Source: Bacteroidetes bacterium UBA4408 (GTDB lineage Bacteria > Bacteroidota > Bacteroidia > UBA4408). Taken from it: a stretch of 8,266 nt of DNA. The notes under the pieces were generated by a model, which saw only the letters and a list, made by a program, of their open reading frames with translations, did not search any database and was not told the origin of the DNA. Below are positions 1-5,459 of the stretch, one piece after another; the first letter of the stretch is position 1; each line of letters starts with the position of its first letter. Position numbers and translations under genes: made by a program. The stretch is taken from the NCBI GenBank assembly GCA_002389785.1, contig DGQS01000024.1, forward strand, positions 1 through 8,266, in the 5' to 3' direction.

Positions 1-26
1 TTCATGCTTATCGGGTTGTTTGCCAT
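1..26 (-). CDS. istA: IstA transposase of an IS21-like element, first codons only
   Basis: Only eight complete codons are present, reading leftward from the ATG at 26-24: MANNPISM. This matches my recollection of the N-terminus of Bacteroidota IS21-family IstA proteins, which open with MANxPISM followed by a helix-turn-helix of the KIRQ...L type. That recollection cannot be checked here. IstA would be the DDE transposase that binds the element ends, including the tandem repeats at 102-191, and acts with the ATPase IstB. The start lies in the 3' arm of a strong hairpin (23-66). No Shine-Dalgarno is visible; the leader immediately before the ATG is A-rich. Too little of the gene is visible to say whether it is intact. 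Confidence 0.5.
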
Positions 27-66
27 TTTTTGCTAAGTTTGATTACTCAAAACTTGCAAAAAATGG
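23..66 (-). promoter_or_regulatory. Hairpin burying the istA start codon
   Basis: CCATTTTTTGC at 23-33 is perfectly complementary to GCAAAAAATGG at 56-66 (11 bp). Inside it, AAGTTTGA (35-42) pairs with TCAAAACTT (47-55) with a one-base bulge, leaving a 4-base loop at 43-46. Together this gives about 19 pairs. In a leftward transcript the istA ATG (26-24) is inside the 3' arm and would be paired. Hairpins over transposase starts are known in other IS families (IS10, IS50) as protection against transcription entering from outside. That role here is inferred. Confidence 0.6.
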
Positions 67-98
67 GGCCCTTAAAGCATCAACTTTTTTCTTCGTTT

Positions 99-470
99 TT
101 AGGTGGTCAATTTGGACCGGTTTGCACTGGTCAATTTGAACCGGTCAAAGGTGGTCAGTTTCAACCGGCGAGGGTGGTCAATTTGAACCGGATTTTGCAG
201 CTTGTCAAATAACGTTTTGGTAGTGTAATGAAGAGGGAAAAGAGTATCTGAAAAGGTTCTTGTCCATAAAATTGTACCTCCCGCATCTACTTTTTTTAGG
301 AAAGCTGAAGTAGTTGATCCAATAGTAAACAAATAACTGTTTCCTGCTGAATCCACTATAAAATTGGTACCATATTTATTGCTTTGTTTACTCCATGTTT
401 CAACAACTTGGTGAGAAGTTAAAAGAGAAAAACAAAAGATGCAGAAAAAAGTAAAGGCGATTCTTTTCAT
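99..470 (-). pseudogene. Secreted SBBP beta-propeller repeat protein, truncated by the IS insertion
   Basis: The leftward frame starts at 470 with a classic signal peptide (residues 1-19, MKRIAFTFFCIFCFSLLTS), so the original product was exported. Residues about 34-72 form one SBBP-like unit: a D-x-x-GNSYL core near 40-47, then a FLKKVD turn, G-x-ILWTRTF. Such proteins normally contain many units and often a C-terminal sorting domain; here only one survives. Residue 90 (codon 203-201) is the last native one. From residue 91 the frame reads the IS21-like end, adding 33 residues whose FKLT-type pattern simply mirrors the tandem DNA repeats, and stops at TAA 101-99. The C-terminal part presumably lies beyond the IS, left of the window. 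A good promoter sits at 493-522, so the short fusion may still be transcribed. It is probably non-functional. Its specific role is unknown. Confidence 0.7.
102..191. repeat. Four tandem terminal repeats of the IS21-like end
   Basis: Four direct copies of (GG)TGGTCARTTTSRACCGG lie at 102-120, 128-144, 150-168 and 173-191. The TGGTCA cores begin at 104, 128, 152 and 175, so the period is 24, 24 and 23 bp, slightly over two helical turns. Copies differ at one or two positions (TTTGGACC, TTTGAACC, TTTCAACC). Multiple end repeats are typical of IS21-family elements and serve as transposase binding sites in that family. Binding here is inferred. Confidence 0.8.
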
Positions 471-862
471 GATATGTTAGATAGCTGTGTATCAAAGATA
501 ACTAAAACGATTACGTGTGCAAGATGCTATATGCAGCATAAATACTATTTGTTTGAAGCATGAACACAAAATTGCAAAGCTTTAGTGTTGCTAATTTTTT
601 GAAGTAATTTTTAGAAAATCTTATTTAACTAGATTCAAACTGTATTTGTGGCATTTTTATTCTAAAATTTAACTCTATTGAAACAATATTATTGTATGAA
701 TGCATAGAATGAATAAACAATTCGCCTATTTTGGGCACCGGCACCTACTCATTATTGTGATTATCTAAATAGCACTAACACTATTTCAACAGGATGCACT
801 CACACAAAATCCATATCCAAAAAAAATTTAACTTGCCGGTACTTTTAAAATTTTAATCGAGT
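471..862. other. Intergenic region between divergent genes
   Basis: About 390 AT-rich bases separate two divergently oriented genes. Apart from the minus-strand promoter at 493-522 I see no gene, RNA or clear repeat. I found no perfect TAnnTTTG element for the rightward gene at 863; weak 7/8 matches such as TGTATTTG and TATTATTG lie over 150 bases upstream and have no convincing -33 partner. Confidence 0.5.
493..522 (-). promoter_or_regulatory. Bacteroidota-type promoter for the truncated SBBP gene
   Basis: On the minus strand a perfect TAnnTTTG -7 element, TATCTTTG, lies at 500-493, with TTG at 522-520 as a -33 element and a 19-base spacer. The start codon follows 22 bases after the -7 box, so the leader would be short. 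Transcription from here runs through the gene fragment directly into the IS end and istA. Confidence 0.6.
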
Positions 863-1840
863 ATGCGAATTGCGCTTAGCGGATCTACTGGTCATTTGGG
901 TGCTGTAGTATTGCAGTTGTTGGTTGAAAAAGGATTTGAAGTAAATGTACTGCAACATAAAAAAGCACTTGCTTTCAGTCATCCGGCACTAAGGCTTTTT
1001 ACCGGCGATTTAAACCATGCCGAATCATTACTCAGTTTTACTTCGAGCTGCGATGTGCTAATTCATTGCGCTGCAAAAATTTCTATCAACAGCAATAGCG
1101 ATGCATCGGTGTACGAAACCAATGTGAAGGGGACGCAAAACTTAGTAAAAGCCGCTCAGCAAAATAAGGTAAAACGCTTTATTTACCTGAGTTCCATACA
1201 TGCCTATGAGCAAAGTCCTGCACATTTGCCGCTCAACGAAAACTCGCCTTATTGCACTCCTGCAGCTCCTCAATACGATAAATCGAAACGCGATGCACAG
1301 CAATTTGTGCTTGCACAAAACTCACCCAATTTTGAAACGCTGGTGTTAAATCCAACCGCAATTGTTGGTCCACCTGATTTTATGCCATCTTTAATGGGCA
1401 AGGCCATACTCGATTTATTACATAAAAAAGTACCCATGCTGGTGCAAGGCGGTTTCGATTTTTGCGATGTACGCGATGTTGCACAGGCTGTGGTGGCGGC
1501 TATTTCAAAGGGGAAGCCGGGAAACAGTTATTTGCTTTCAGGAAAGTATTATACTTTAAGTGATATGTATCGTTTACTTAGCAAGCAGGGCAACATTAAA
1601 AATAAATTGGCGGTTATTCCCATTCAACTTGCTTATGTGGGATTGCCTTTTATAACTGCATTTGCGAAGCTAACGAAACAGCAAGCTTTATATACCCGGG
1701 AGTCGCTCCATACTTTAAAGCATGGGAACAGGCACATTAGCTGTGCAAAGGCGCAGAACGAACTGGGATATCATTGCCGCGATTTTGAGCAAACGCTTTC
1801 CGATACTTTGGTTTGGATGAAGCAGCAAAATTTAGTATGA
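863..1840 (+). CDS. NAD(P)-dependent epimerase/dehydratase-type extended SDR
   Basis: The 325-residue product is a cytosolic Rossmann-fold oxidoreductase of the extended short-chain dehydrogenase superfamily. The dinucleotide-binding motif GSTGHLG is at residues 7-13, the adenine-contacting GDL at 48-50, HCAA at 68-71, and NVKGTQNL at 87-94. The catalytic triad region has SS at 110-111 and Y138-DKS-K142 (YxxxK). NPTAIVGP at 163-170 is the usual substrate-domain loop. Length fits the family and no signal peptide or membrane segment is clear. The pattern is closest to dihydroflavonol reductase/3-beta-hydroxysteroid dehydrogenase-like SDRs, but the C-terminal substrate domain does not reveal the substrate, so nucleotide-sugar, steroid-like or isoprenoid substrates all remain open. 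The ATG at 863 is chosen because the glycine motif starts seven residues later. The gene stands alone, with long noncoding DNA on both sides. Confidence 0.9.
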   Translation: MRIALSGSTGHLGAVVLQLLVEKGFEVNVLQHKKALAFSHPALRLFTGDLNHAESLLSFTSSCDVLIHCAAKISINSNSDASVYETNVKGTQNLVKAAQQNKVKRFIYLSSIHAYEQSPAHLPLNENSPYCTPAAPQYDKSKRDAQQFVLAQNSPNFETLVLNPTAIVGPPDFMPSLMGKAILDLLHKKVPMLVQGGFDFCDVRDVAQAVVAAISKGKPGNSYLLSGKYYTLSDMYRLLSKQGNIKNKLAVIPIQLAYVGLPFITAFAKLTKQQALYTRESLHTLKHGNRHISCAKAQNELGYHCRDFEQTLSDTLVWMKQQNLV

Positions 1841-1929
1841 TTATCCGCAGTTATAACTCGATAAATTTTTTACTTACTCCAGGGATAATCGATAAAATTG
1901 AAAGGCTAAGTATTATTTGCATCGAAAAC

Positions 1930-2007
1930 AAATCAGCGTTAATCATAATAATCCCTGCCTTCCATTGCGATTGCATAGTTAGGGCAGGCAGGCGCTAAAT
2001 CTGCGTT
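1930..2007. repeat. Small interspersed-type repeat with CCTGCCT/AGGCAGG palindrome
   Basis: CCTGCCT at 1954-1960 is complementary to AGGCAGG at 1986-1992, giving a 7-bp stem around a 25-base loop. The palindrome is flanked by direct repeats AAATCAGCGTT (1930-1940) and AAATCTGCGTT (1997-2007), which match at 10 of 11 positions. GC-rich AGGCAGGCGC next to AAATCTGCGTTCC resembles a repeat I recall from many Bacteroidota intergenic regions; this was not verified. Confidence 0.45.
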
Positions 2008-2281
2008 CCATTAATAAATTCTAATCATGCGAAAAATTTTATTCTGTTTCATTAGTTAAAATTATAGGAACAAAGGCGCATAGGTATATTAAAATCATGA
2101 AAATGTAGATTCATTCGTCCAATGCTGGTAATATCAATTTATAAGCTTATCCGCTTTTCTACTTATAGTCGCATCAATGCAATTAATTTGGATTGTTTTC
2201 ACTTATTTGATTTTTTTTTAATTAATTCATCCAATATAGTTTAGTTAGCTATTTCAAATCCTTTGTCTCTATTGTGATTCC

Positions 2282-2307
2282 TTTCTTTTTGCTTGATCAA
2301 AAAGAAA
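2282..2307. repeat. 9-bp perfect inverted repeat around GCTTGATC
   Basis: TTTCTTTTT at 2282-2290 is the exact reverse complement of AAAAAGAAA at 2299-2307, with the 8-base loop GCTTGATC. The following CAAAAAATCAAGGC is part of a word I recall as frequent in Bacteroidota intergenic DNA. It probably forms the left edge of the larger element continuing to 2475. A lone hairpin terminator is an alternative, but the nearest upstream gene ends over 400 bases away. Confidence 0.5.
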
Positions 2308-2328
2308 CAAAAAATCAAGGCTTATGAT

Positions 2329-2475
2329 AAATTGACTAAAATTTAAATTAATTTTTTCAACGCAACCCAAGCGCTCGATTATATGCTGTTGGCTATTGAA
2401 ATTCTTTCACTCGCTCGAGGATTGCTTTCACTGGCCGGCGCATAAAAATGAATTTAAATTTCTTAACGTCAATTT
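2329..2475. repeat. Large imperfect palindrome, possible non-autonomous element
   Basis: The left arm at about 2329-2357 (AAATTGAC then AAATTTAAATT and a T-run) has its inverted counterpart at about 2443-2475 (A-run, AATTTAAATTT, then GTCAATTT). The central arm pair matches at 17 of 18 aligned positions and the AAATTGAC outer parts match after a short gap. The interior (about 2358-2442) is noticeably less AT-rich, with CACTCGCTCGAGG and GGCCGGCGC. No coding potential is seen. It may be a MITE-like or other interspersed repeat; this is inference. Confidence 0.45.
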
Positions 2476-2596
2476 CTCAAAGGCCGATCCATTGAATATA
2501 ATTTTTCGATACAAAGCCTTTTATTGATTCTGATTTTATAAAGGTAGATTCAACTAAATTTGAATCAAATGCAAGTAAAAAATAGAGAAGAAAGGC

Positions 2597-2704
2597 TTTT
2601 AAACCAGAGGGAGTCACGAAGAAAAATACAAAGGGCAGCAAGCGGAATAATTAAATTATTTCTTGTGTCGTTTGTGCAAACTTTGTGCTCTTGGTGGTTA
2701 AACT
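2597..2704. repeat. Copy A of a CTTTGTGGTTAA-type repeat, arms pointing outward
   Basis: The left arm (about 2597-2635) reads as a degraded TTAAACCA..GAGTCACGAAG..ACAAAGGG. The right arm (about 2661-2704) is the opposite-strand form, with TTGTGTCG, TTTGTGC, CTTTGTGC and GGTGGTTAA. The ACCA ends are at the outside of the pair. The same words recur at 4444-4532 with the arms the other way round. The element ends roughly 105 bases before the 5-alpha-reductase start. Confidence 0.55.
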
Positions 2705-2742
2705 TTAATTTTTAAATAATAGAAAACACGATTAATTTCGAC

Positions 2743-2775
2743 TTGTACAACTTAATTGCTATTGTTGTATTATTG
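2743..2775 (+). promoter_or_regulatory. Possible promoter of the 5-alpha-reductase gene
   Basis: TATTATTG at 2768-2775 matches the TAnnTTTG -7 element at all but one fixed position, with TTG at 2743-2745 and a 22-base spacer. Transcription would begin just before the ATG at 2809 and exclude the upstream TTG as a start codon. The match is imperfect and the region is AT-rich, so this is tentative. Confidence 0.3.
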
Positions 2776-2808
2776 CGAATAGGCAGAAAATTTTATTTAA
2801 AACGAACT

Positions 2809-3564
2809 ATGCTTTACAGTACTTATGAGCAATTAATTTTAGCCTGGATGGCTGTTGGGATTGTAACCTTTTTTATTTTACTTAAAGTAACAGCACCTTA
2901 TGGAAGGCACAGCAGCAGCGGCTGGGGACCAATGATAAGCAACCGCCTGGGATGGATACTGATGGAAGTTCCGGTGATGCTTTGCCTGCTTTATTTTATG
3001 CGTGAAGCTAGTGTTCCTCTAACGAATTATGCATGGATGTTGCTAGCATTATTTTTCTTTCATTACCTAAACCGGACTTTTATTTTTCCCTTGCGAATAA
3101 AAACCAAAGGCAAAAAAATGCCGCTGCTCATTGTGGTTTCCGCTATTTTATTCAATGTAGTGAACGGCTCATCCTTGGGCTATTATTTTGCAAATTTTGC
3201 CAGCTATACCAGTGCCGATTTTATGAGCATGCATTTTATTTTAGGCGCGCTACTATTTTGTGCCGGCTTGTGCATTAATTGGATATACGATACGCGTTTA
3301 ATTAATATGAGAAAGGAGAGTAGTCAGCAGTATGTAATTCCACAGGGTGCATTATTTAATGTTATCAGTTGTCCTAATTTATTTGGTGAAATAGTTGAAT
3401 GGAGCGGCTTTGCATTGATGTGTTGGAATTTACCGGCCCTGGCATTTTTAGTTTGGACCTTGGCGAATTTACTACCCAGGGCAATTTCGCATCACCGCTG
3501 GTACCTTCAAAAATTTGAAGACTATCCCAAAGAGCGTAAAGCGGTAATCCCTTTTATAATCTGA
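2809..3564 (+). CDS. Steroid 5-alpha-reductase family membrane protein
   Basis: The 251-residue product is a polytopic inner-membrane protein of the 3-oxo-5-alpha-steroid 4-dehydrogenase family, which reduces a C=C bond conjugated to a carbonyl using NADPH. The C-terminal domain is very clear: CPNLFGEIVEW around 198-208, then HHRWYLQKFEDYPK and RKAVIPF up to the end, which lines up almost residue for residue with human SRD5A2. Further matches are TAPYGRH (28-34), E53 in GWILMEVP and Y86 in HYLNRTF; by alignment from memory these correspond to SRD5A2 catalytic-site E57 and Y91. Several hydrophobic segments (about 8-25, 49-65, 74-88, 104-118, 141-158, 209-222) fit the multi-helix fold. I chose ATG 2809 over an in-frame TTG at 2743 because the homologous N-terminus begins here and family length is about 250. 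The physiological substrate in Bacteroidota is not evident. Confidence 0.88.
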   Translation: MLYSTYEQLILAWMAVGIVTFFILLKVTAPYGRHSSSGWGPMISNRLGWILMEVPVMLCLLYFMREASVPLTNYAWMLLALFFFHYLNRTFIFPLRIKTKGKKMPLLIVVSAILFNVVNGSSLGYYFANFASYTSADFMSMHFILGALLFCAGLCINWIYDTRLINMRKESSQQYVIPQGALFNVISCPNLFGEIVEWSGFALMCWNLPALAFLVWTLANLLPRAISHHRWYLQKFEDYPKERKAVIPFII

Positions 3565-3612
3565 TACTTCAAGGTTGATGCACGAATTTTGAATTTAGAA
3601 ATTTAAAATCAC

Positions 3613-3644
3613 TTGATAGAATGATAGAGTATTTCTTTACTTTG
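3613..3644 (+). promoter_or_regulatory. Probable promoter of tpiA
   Basis: TTACTTTG at 3637-3644 matches TAnnTTTG at all but one fixed position, with TTG at 3613-3615 about 21 bases upstream. The transcript would start shortly before ATG 3669. It overlaps the in-frame upstream ATG at 3621, arguing against that ATG as the real start. Confidence 0.4.
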
Positions 3645-3668
3645 CAAGTGGATAAAAACAAATGGAAC

Positions 3669-4430
3669 ATGAGAAAGAAAATAGTAGCCGGAAATTGGAA
3701 AATGAATTTAACCTTGTCGGAAGCCACTGAATTAGCAACTGCGCTAAAATCGGAGTTGCAAGCTGCTACGCCTGAGGCTGTTCAATTAATTGTTTGTCCT
3801 CCTTTTCCATACATACATGCAATTAACAATGCTTTGAGCGATTGCGAAGAGCTGGCGCTGGGGGCACAAAATTGTGCTGATGAAGATGCGGGTGCTTATA
3901 CCGGAGAAGTATCGGCAAAAATGATTGCGAGTGTTGGAGCAAACTATGTAATTATTGGGCATTCAGAGCGGCGTGCACTTTATAATGAATCGGATGCAGT
4001 GTTGGTAAAAAAGTTGAACCGTGCACTGGCAGCTAATTTATCTCCGCTGTTTTGTTGCGGCGAAACATTGGCGCAGCGGGAGGCAGGGGAGCATTTTACC
4101 GTGATAGCCAATCAACTGAGCAATGGCTTGTTTCAGTTAAGTAAAGAAGATTTTTCGAAAGTGGTGATTGCTTATGAGCCTGTGTGGGCAATTGGTACCG
4201 GTGTAACAGCAAGCGCCGATCAAGCGCAGGAAATACATGCTTTTATTCGCAAAACTTTAGAAGCAAAATACGGTAATGAGGCAGCGCAAAATTGTACCAT
4301 CCTGTATGGAGGAAGTTGCAATGCAGGTAATGCAGCTGAGTTATTCGGTAAGCCGGATGTGGATGGTGGGCTAATTGGAGGAGCATCATTAAAGGCTAAG
4401 GATTTCATTAGCATTGCTAATTCCTTTTAA
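3669..4430 (+). CDS. tpiA: Triosephosphate isomerase
   Basis: This is the glycolytic and gluconeogenic enzyme that interconverts dihydroxyacetone phosphate and glyceraldehyde 3-phosphate in the cytosol. The 253 residues form one complete TIM barrel. The N-terminal VAGNWKMN has substrate-binding N9 and K11; the electrophile H98 is in IGHSERR (96-102); the catalytic base E170 is in [11 protein letters not shown] (168-178), which runs into the mobile loop 6; and the phosphate-binding YGGS (213-216) and GGLIGGASL (233-241) are intact. Nothing essential is missing. An in-frame ATG at 3621 would add 16 residues of non-family sequence and lies inside the likely promoter, so ATG 3669 is preferred. 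It is separated from the 5-alpha-reductase gene by about 100 bases and from prmA by a palindromic repeat, so it may be transcribed alone. Confidence 0.97.
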   Translation: MRKKIVAGNWKMNLTLSEATELATALKSELQAATPEAVQLIVCPPFPYIHAINNALSDCEELALGAQNCADEDAGAYTGEVSAKMIASVGANYVIIGHSERRALYNESDAVLVKKLNRALAANLSPLFCCGETLAQREAGEHFTVIANQLSNGLFQLSKEDFSKVVIAYEPVWAIGTGVTASADQAQEIHAFIRKTLEAKYGNEAAQNCTILYGGSCNAGNAAELFGKPDVDGGLIGGASLKAKDFISIANSF

Positions 4431-4443
4431 TTTTTTTTAATTT

Positions 4444-4532
4444 CCTTAGTGAACTTTGTGCTTTACTTAGTGTGCTTCGTGGTTCAGCTTTTTTTTAACC
4501 ACAAGGGGCACAAAGAAAAACACTAAGAGCAC
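4444..4532. repeat. Copy B of the CTTTGTGGTTAA-type repeat, arms pointing inward
   Basis: The left arm (4444-4484) is built from CTTAGTG, CTTTGTG, CTTAGTG and CTTCGTGGTT. The right arm (4497-4532) reads AACCAC, GGGCACAAAG, CACTAAG. GTGGTT (4479-4484) pairs with AACCAC (4497-4502) and TGTGC (4471-4475) with GCACA (4508-4512), around a loop that contains a T-run. It lies in the tpiA-prmA gap and could fold in RNA and attenuate or terminate readthrough, though a classical terminator with a 3' U-tract is not seen. A T8 tract at 4431-4438 follows tpiA directly. Confidence 0.6.
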
Positions 4533-4588
4533 TATTCTTTGTCCGTAACTTGTTGAAAAATTGGCTAAAAATGAGTTGAGATTTCTTT

Positions 4589-4596
4589 TATATTTG
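4589..4596 (+). promoter_or_regulatory. -7 element of a likely prmA promoter
   Basis: TATATTTG is a perfect match to TAnnTTTG, 25 bases before the prmA ATG, which gives a short leader. The nearest TTG triplets are poorly spaced (10 and 25 bases), so the -33 element is weak or absent. If active, it would drive prmA and the large downstream gene. Confidence 0.45.
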
Positions 4597-4621
4597 AGCG
4601 GTAGAGCAGGCCAAATCGAGT

Positions 4622-5455
4622 ATGGAATATATAGAAGTAAATTTAAAAATAACACCGCTTCATCCTTACGATGAATTGATAACAGTTGATTTAGCTGCTT
4701 TAGGCTACGAAAGTTTTATTGCTACCCCAAGCGGATTACAAAGTTATATTCCTCAATCAAATTATGCTGCCGATAAACTGGCTGCCTTGGTGCAACAATA
4801 CAACGATACCGAGTGCAAGGTTACTTATGAATCGTTAGTAATTCCTTCTCAAAACTGGAATGCAAGCTGGGAAAGCAATTTCGAAGCCATTGATGTAGAT
4901 GGAAAATGCGGCGTGAGAGCACCTTTCCACATTAAAAATCCGGCACATCAATACGACATTGTCATAGAACCTAAAATGTCCTTTGGTACAGGACATCACG
5001 AAACCACCTACCTGATGTTGCACAGTTTGTTGGGCATGGACCTAAGCAACAAAGCCATGTTGGATATGGGATGCGGCACTTCGGTGCTGGCTATTTTAGC
5101 GGCATTAAAAAATGCCCAATCGGTTACAGCCATTGACAACGATGCCTGGAGTTATGAGAATTCTCTGGAGAATTGCAAATTGAATAATTGCTTTGCTATA
5201 GAGGTAAAGCTGGGAGATGTTGCGCTCATAAAGGATAAAATGTTCAACTTAATTCTGGCCAACATCAACCGCAATATTTTGCTTGCCGATATGAAACACT
5301 ATGTCACATCACTCCAAAAAGAAGGAGAATTGCTCATTTCCGGATTTTTTGAAGTAGATGCTCCTGCTTTAATTGAAGTTGCAGAAAAGCTTCACTTGCA
5401 ACTAAAAAATAAATTGGTAAAAAATAATTGGTGCTTGCTTCATTTTCAAAAATAG
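4622..5455 (+). CDS. prmA: Ribosomal protein L11 methyltransferase
   Basis: PrmA is a cytosolic SAM-dependent enzyme that methylates lysines and the N-terminus of ribosomal protein L11. The 277 residues contain a short N-terminal L11-recognition domain (about 1-70) with a linker including NWNASWESNF (78-87), then a class I methyltransferase domain. Family marks are PKMSFGTGHHETT (117-129; usually FGTGxHxTT), the SAM motif I LDMGCGTSVLAI (147-158), the acidic AIDND (170-174) ending motif II, and LANINRNIL (212-220), the substrate-side loop. The length is close to other Bacteroidota PrmA proteins and slightly shorter than the E. coli one (293 residues). No defect is seen. The start is supported by the N-terminal strand MEYIEVNLKI and a nearby -7 element. 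The stop is 4 bp before the next gene, implying cotranscription. Confidence 0.96.
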   Translation: MEYIEVNLKITPLHPYDELITVDLAALGYESFIATPSGLQSYIPQSNYAADKLAALVQQYNDTECKVTYESLVIPSQNWNASWESNFEAIDVDGKCGVRAPFHIKNPAHQYDIVIEPKMSFGTGHHETTYLMLHSLLGMDLSNKAMLDMGCGTSVLAILAALKNAQSVTAIDNDAWSYENSLENCKLNNCFAIEVKLGDVALIKDKMFNLILANINRNILLADMKHYVTSLQKEGELLISGFFEVDAPALIEVAEKLHLQLKNKLVKNNWCLLHFQK

Positions 5456-5459
5456 TACG

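Larger units (their letters stand above)
1..199 (-). mobile_element. Outer end of an IS21-like insertion sequence (rest lies left of the window)
   Basis: Seen: on the minus strand the segment starts with TGCAAAATCC at 199, carries four copies of a GGTGGTCAATTTGAACCGG-like repeat (102-191), then a hairpin, then an ATG at 26 opening a leftward reading frame that leaves the window. Known: IS21-family elements have 5'-TG...CA-3' tips, several repeated sequences at their ends, and an istA-istB operon starting just inside the left end. Inferred: 199 is the tip of the left end, because the TG/CA dinucleotide falls just outside the last repeat and the neighbouring leftward gene stops looking like its family there. 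The other end, istB and the target duplication are outside the window. The family assignment rests on end architecture plus eight transposase residues, so it is probable but not proven. Confidence 0.7.
1841..2808. other. Long gene-free, repeat-rich intergenic region
   Basis: About 970 bases carry no convincing gene. The only open frame of any size (1813-1998) overlaps the SDR end and runs into repeat sequence. The region holds at least four repeat or palindrome blocks, listed separately: 1930-2007, 2282-2307, 2329-2475 and 2597-2704. The rest (2010-2260 and 2480-2590) is AT-rich sequence in which I see no structure. The density of different repeats suggests a spot that collects small elements. 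Confidence 0.6.

Noticed and set aside
30..212. 60-residue rightward open frame across the IS end
   Set aside because: Its GGQF-type repeats merely translate the tandem DNA repeats; no family signal, and it opposes istA.
1813..1998. 61-residue frame overlapping the SDR 3' end
   Set aside because: Most of it reads AT-rich DNA and a palindromic repeat, with an isoleucine-rich composition and no recognisable domain.
2743..2808. Upstream TTG extension of the 5-alpha-reductase
   Set aside because: Adds 22 residues not seen in the family; a possible promoter covers this stretch and ATG 2809 gives the usual length and N-terminus.
1841..2808. CRISPR array, tRNA or riboswitch in the long gap
   Set aside because: No regularly spaced repeats, cloverleaf or known aptamer core was found; only dispersed palindromic repeats.
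3621..3668. Upstream ATG extension of tpiA
   Set aside because: The extra 16 residues are not part of triosephosphate isomerase, and the ATG lies within the likely promoter.
4431..4532. Intrinsic terminator after tpiA
   Set aside because: The T8 tract at 4431-4438 has no GC-rich stem in front, and the following palindrome lacks a 3' U-tract; recorded as a repeat instead.
4467..4655. 62-residue leftward frame in the tpiA-prmA gap
   Set aside because: It translates the palindromic repeat and the antisense of the prmA start; no coding character.
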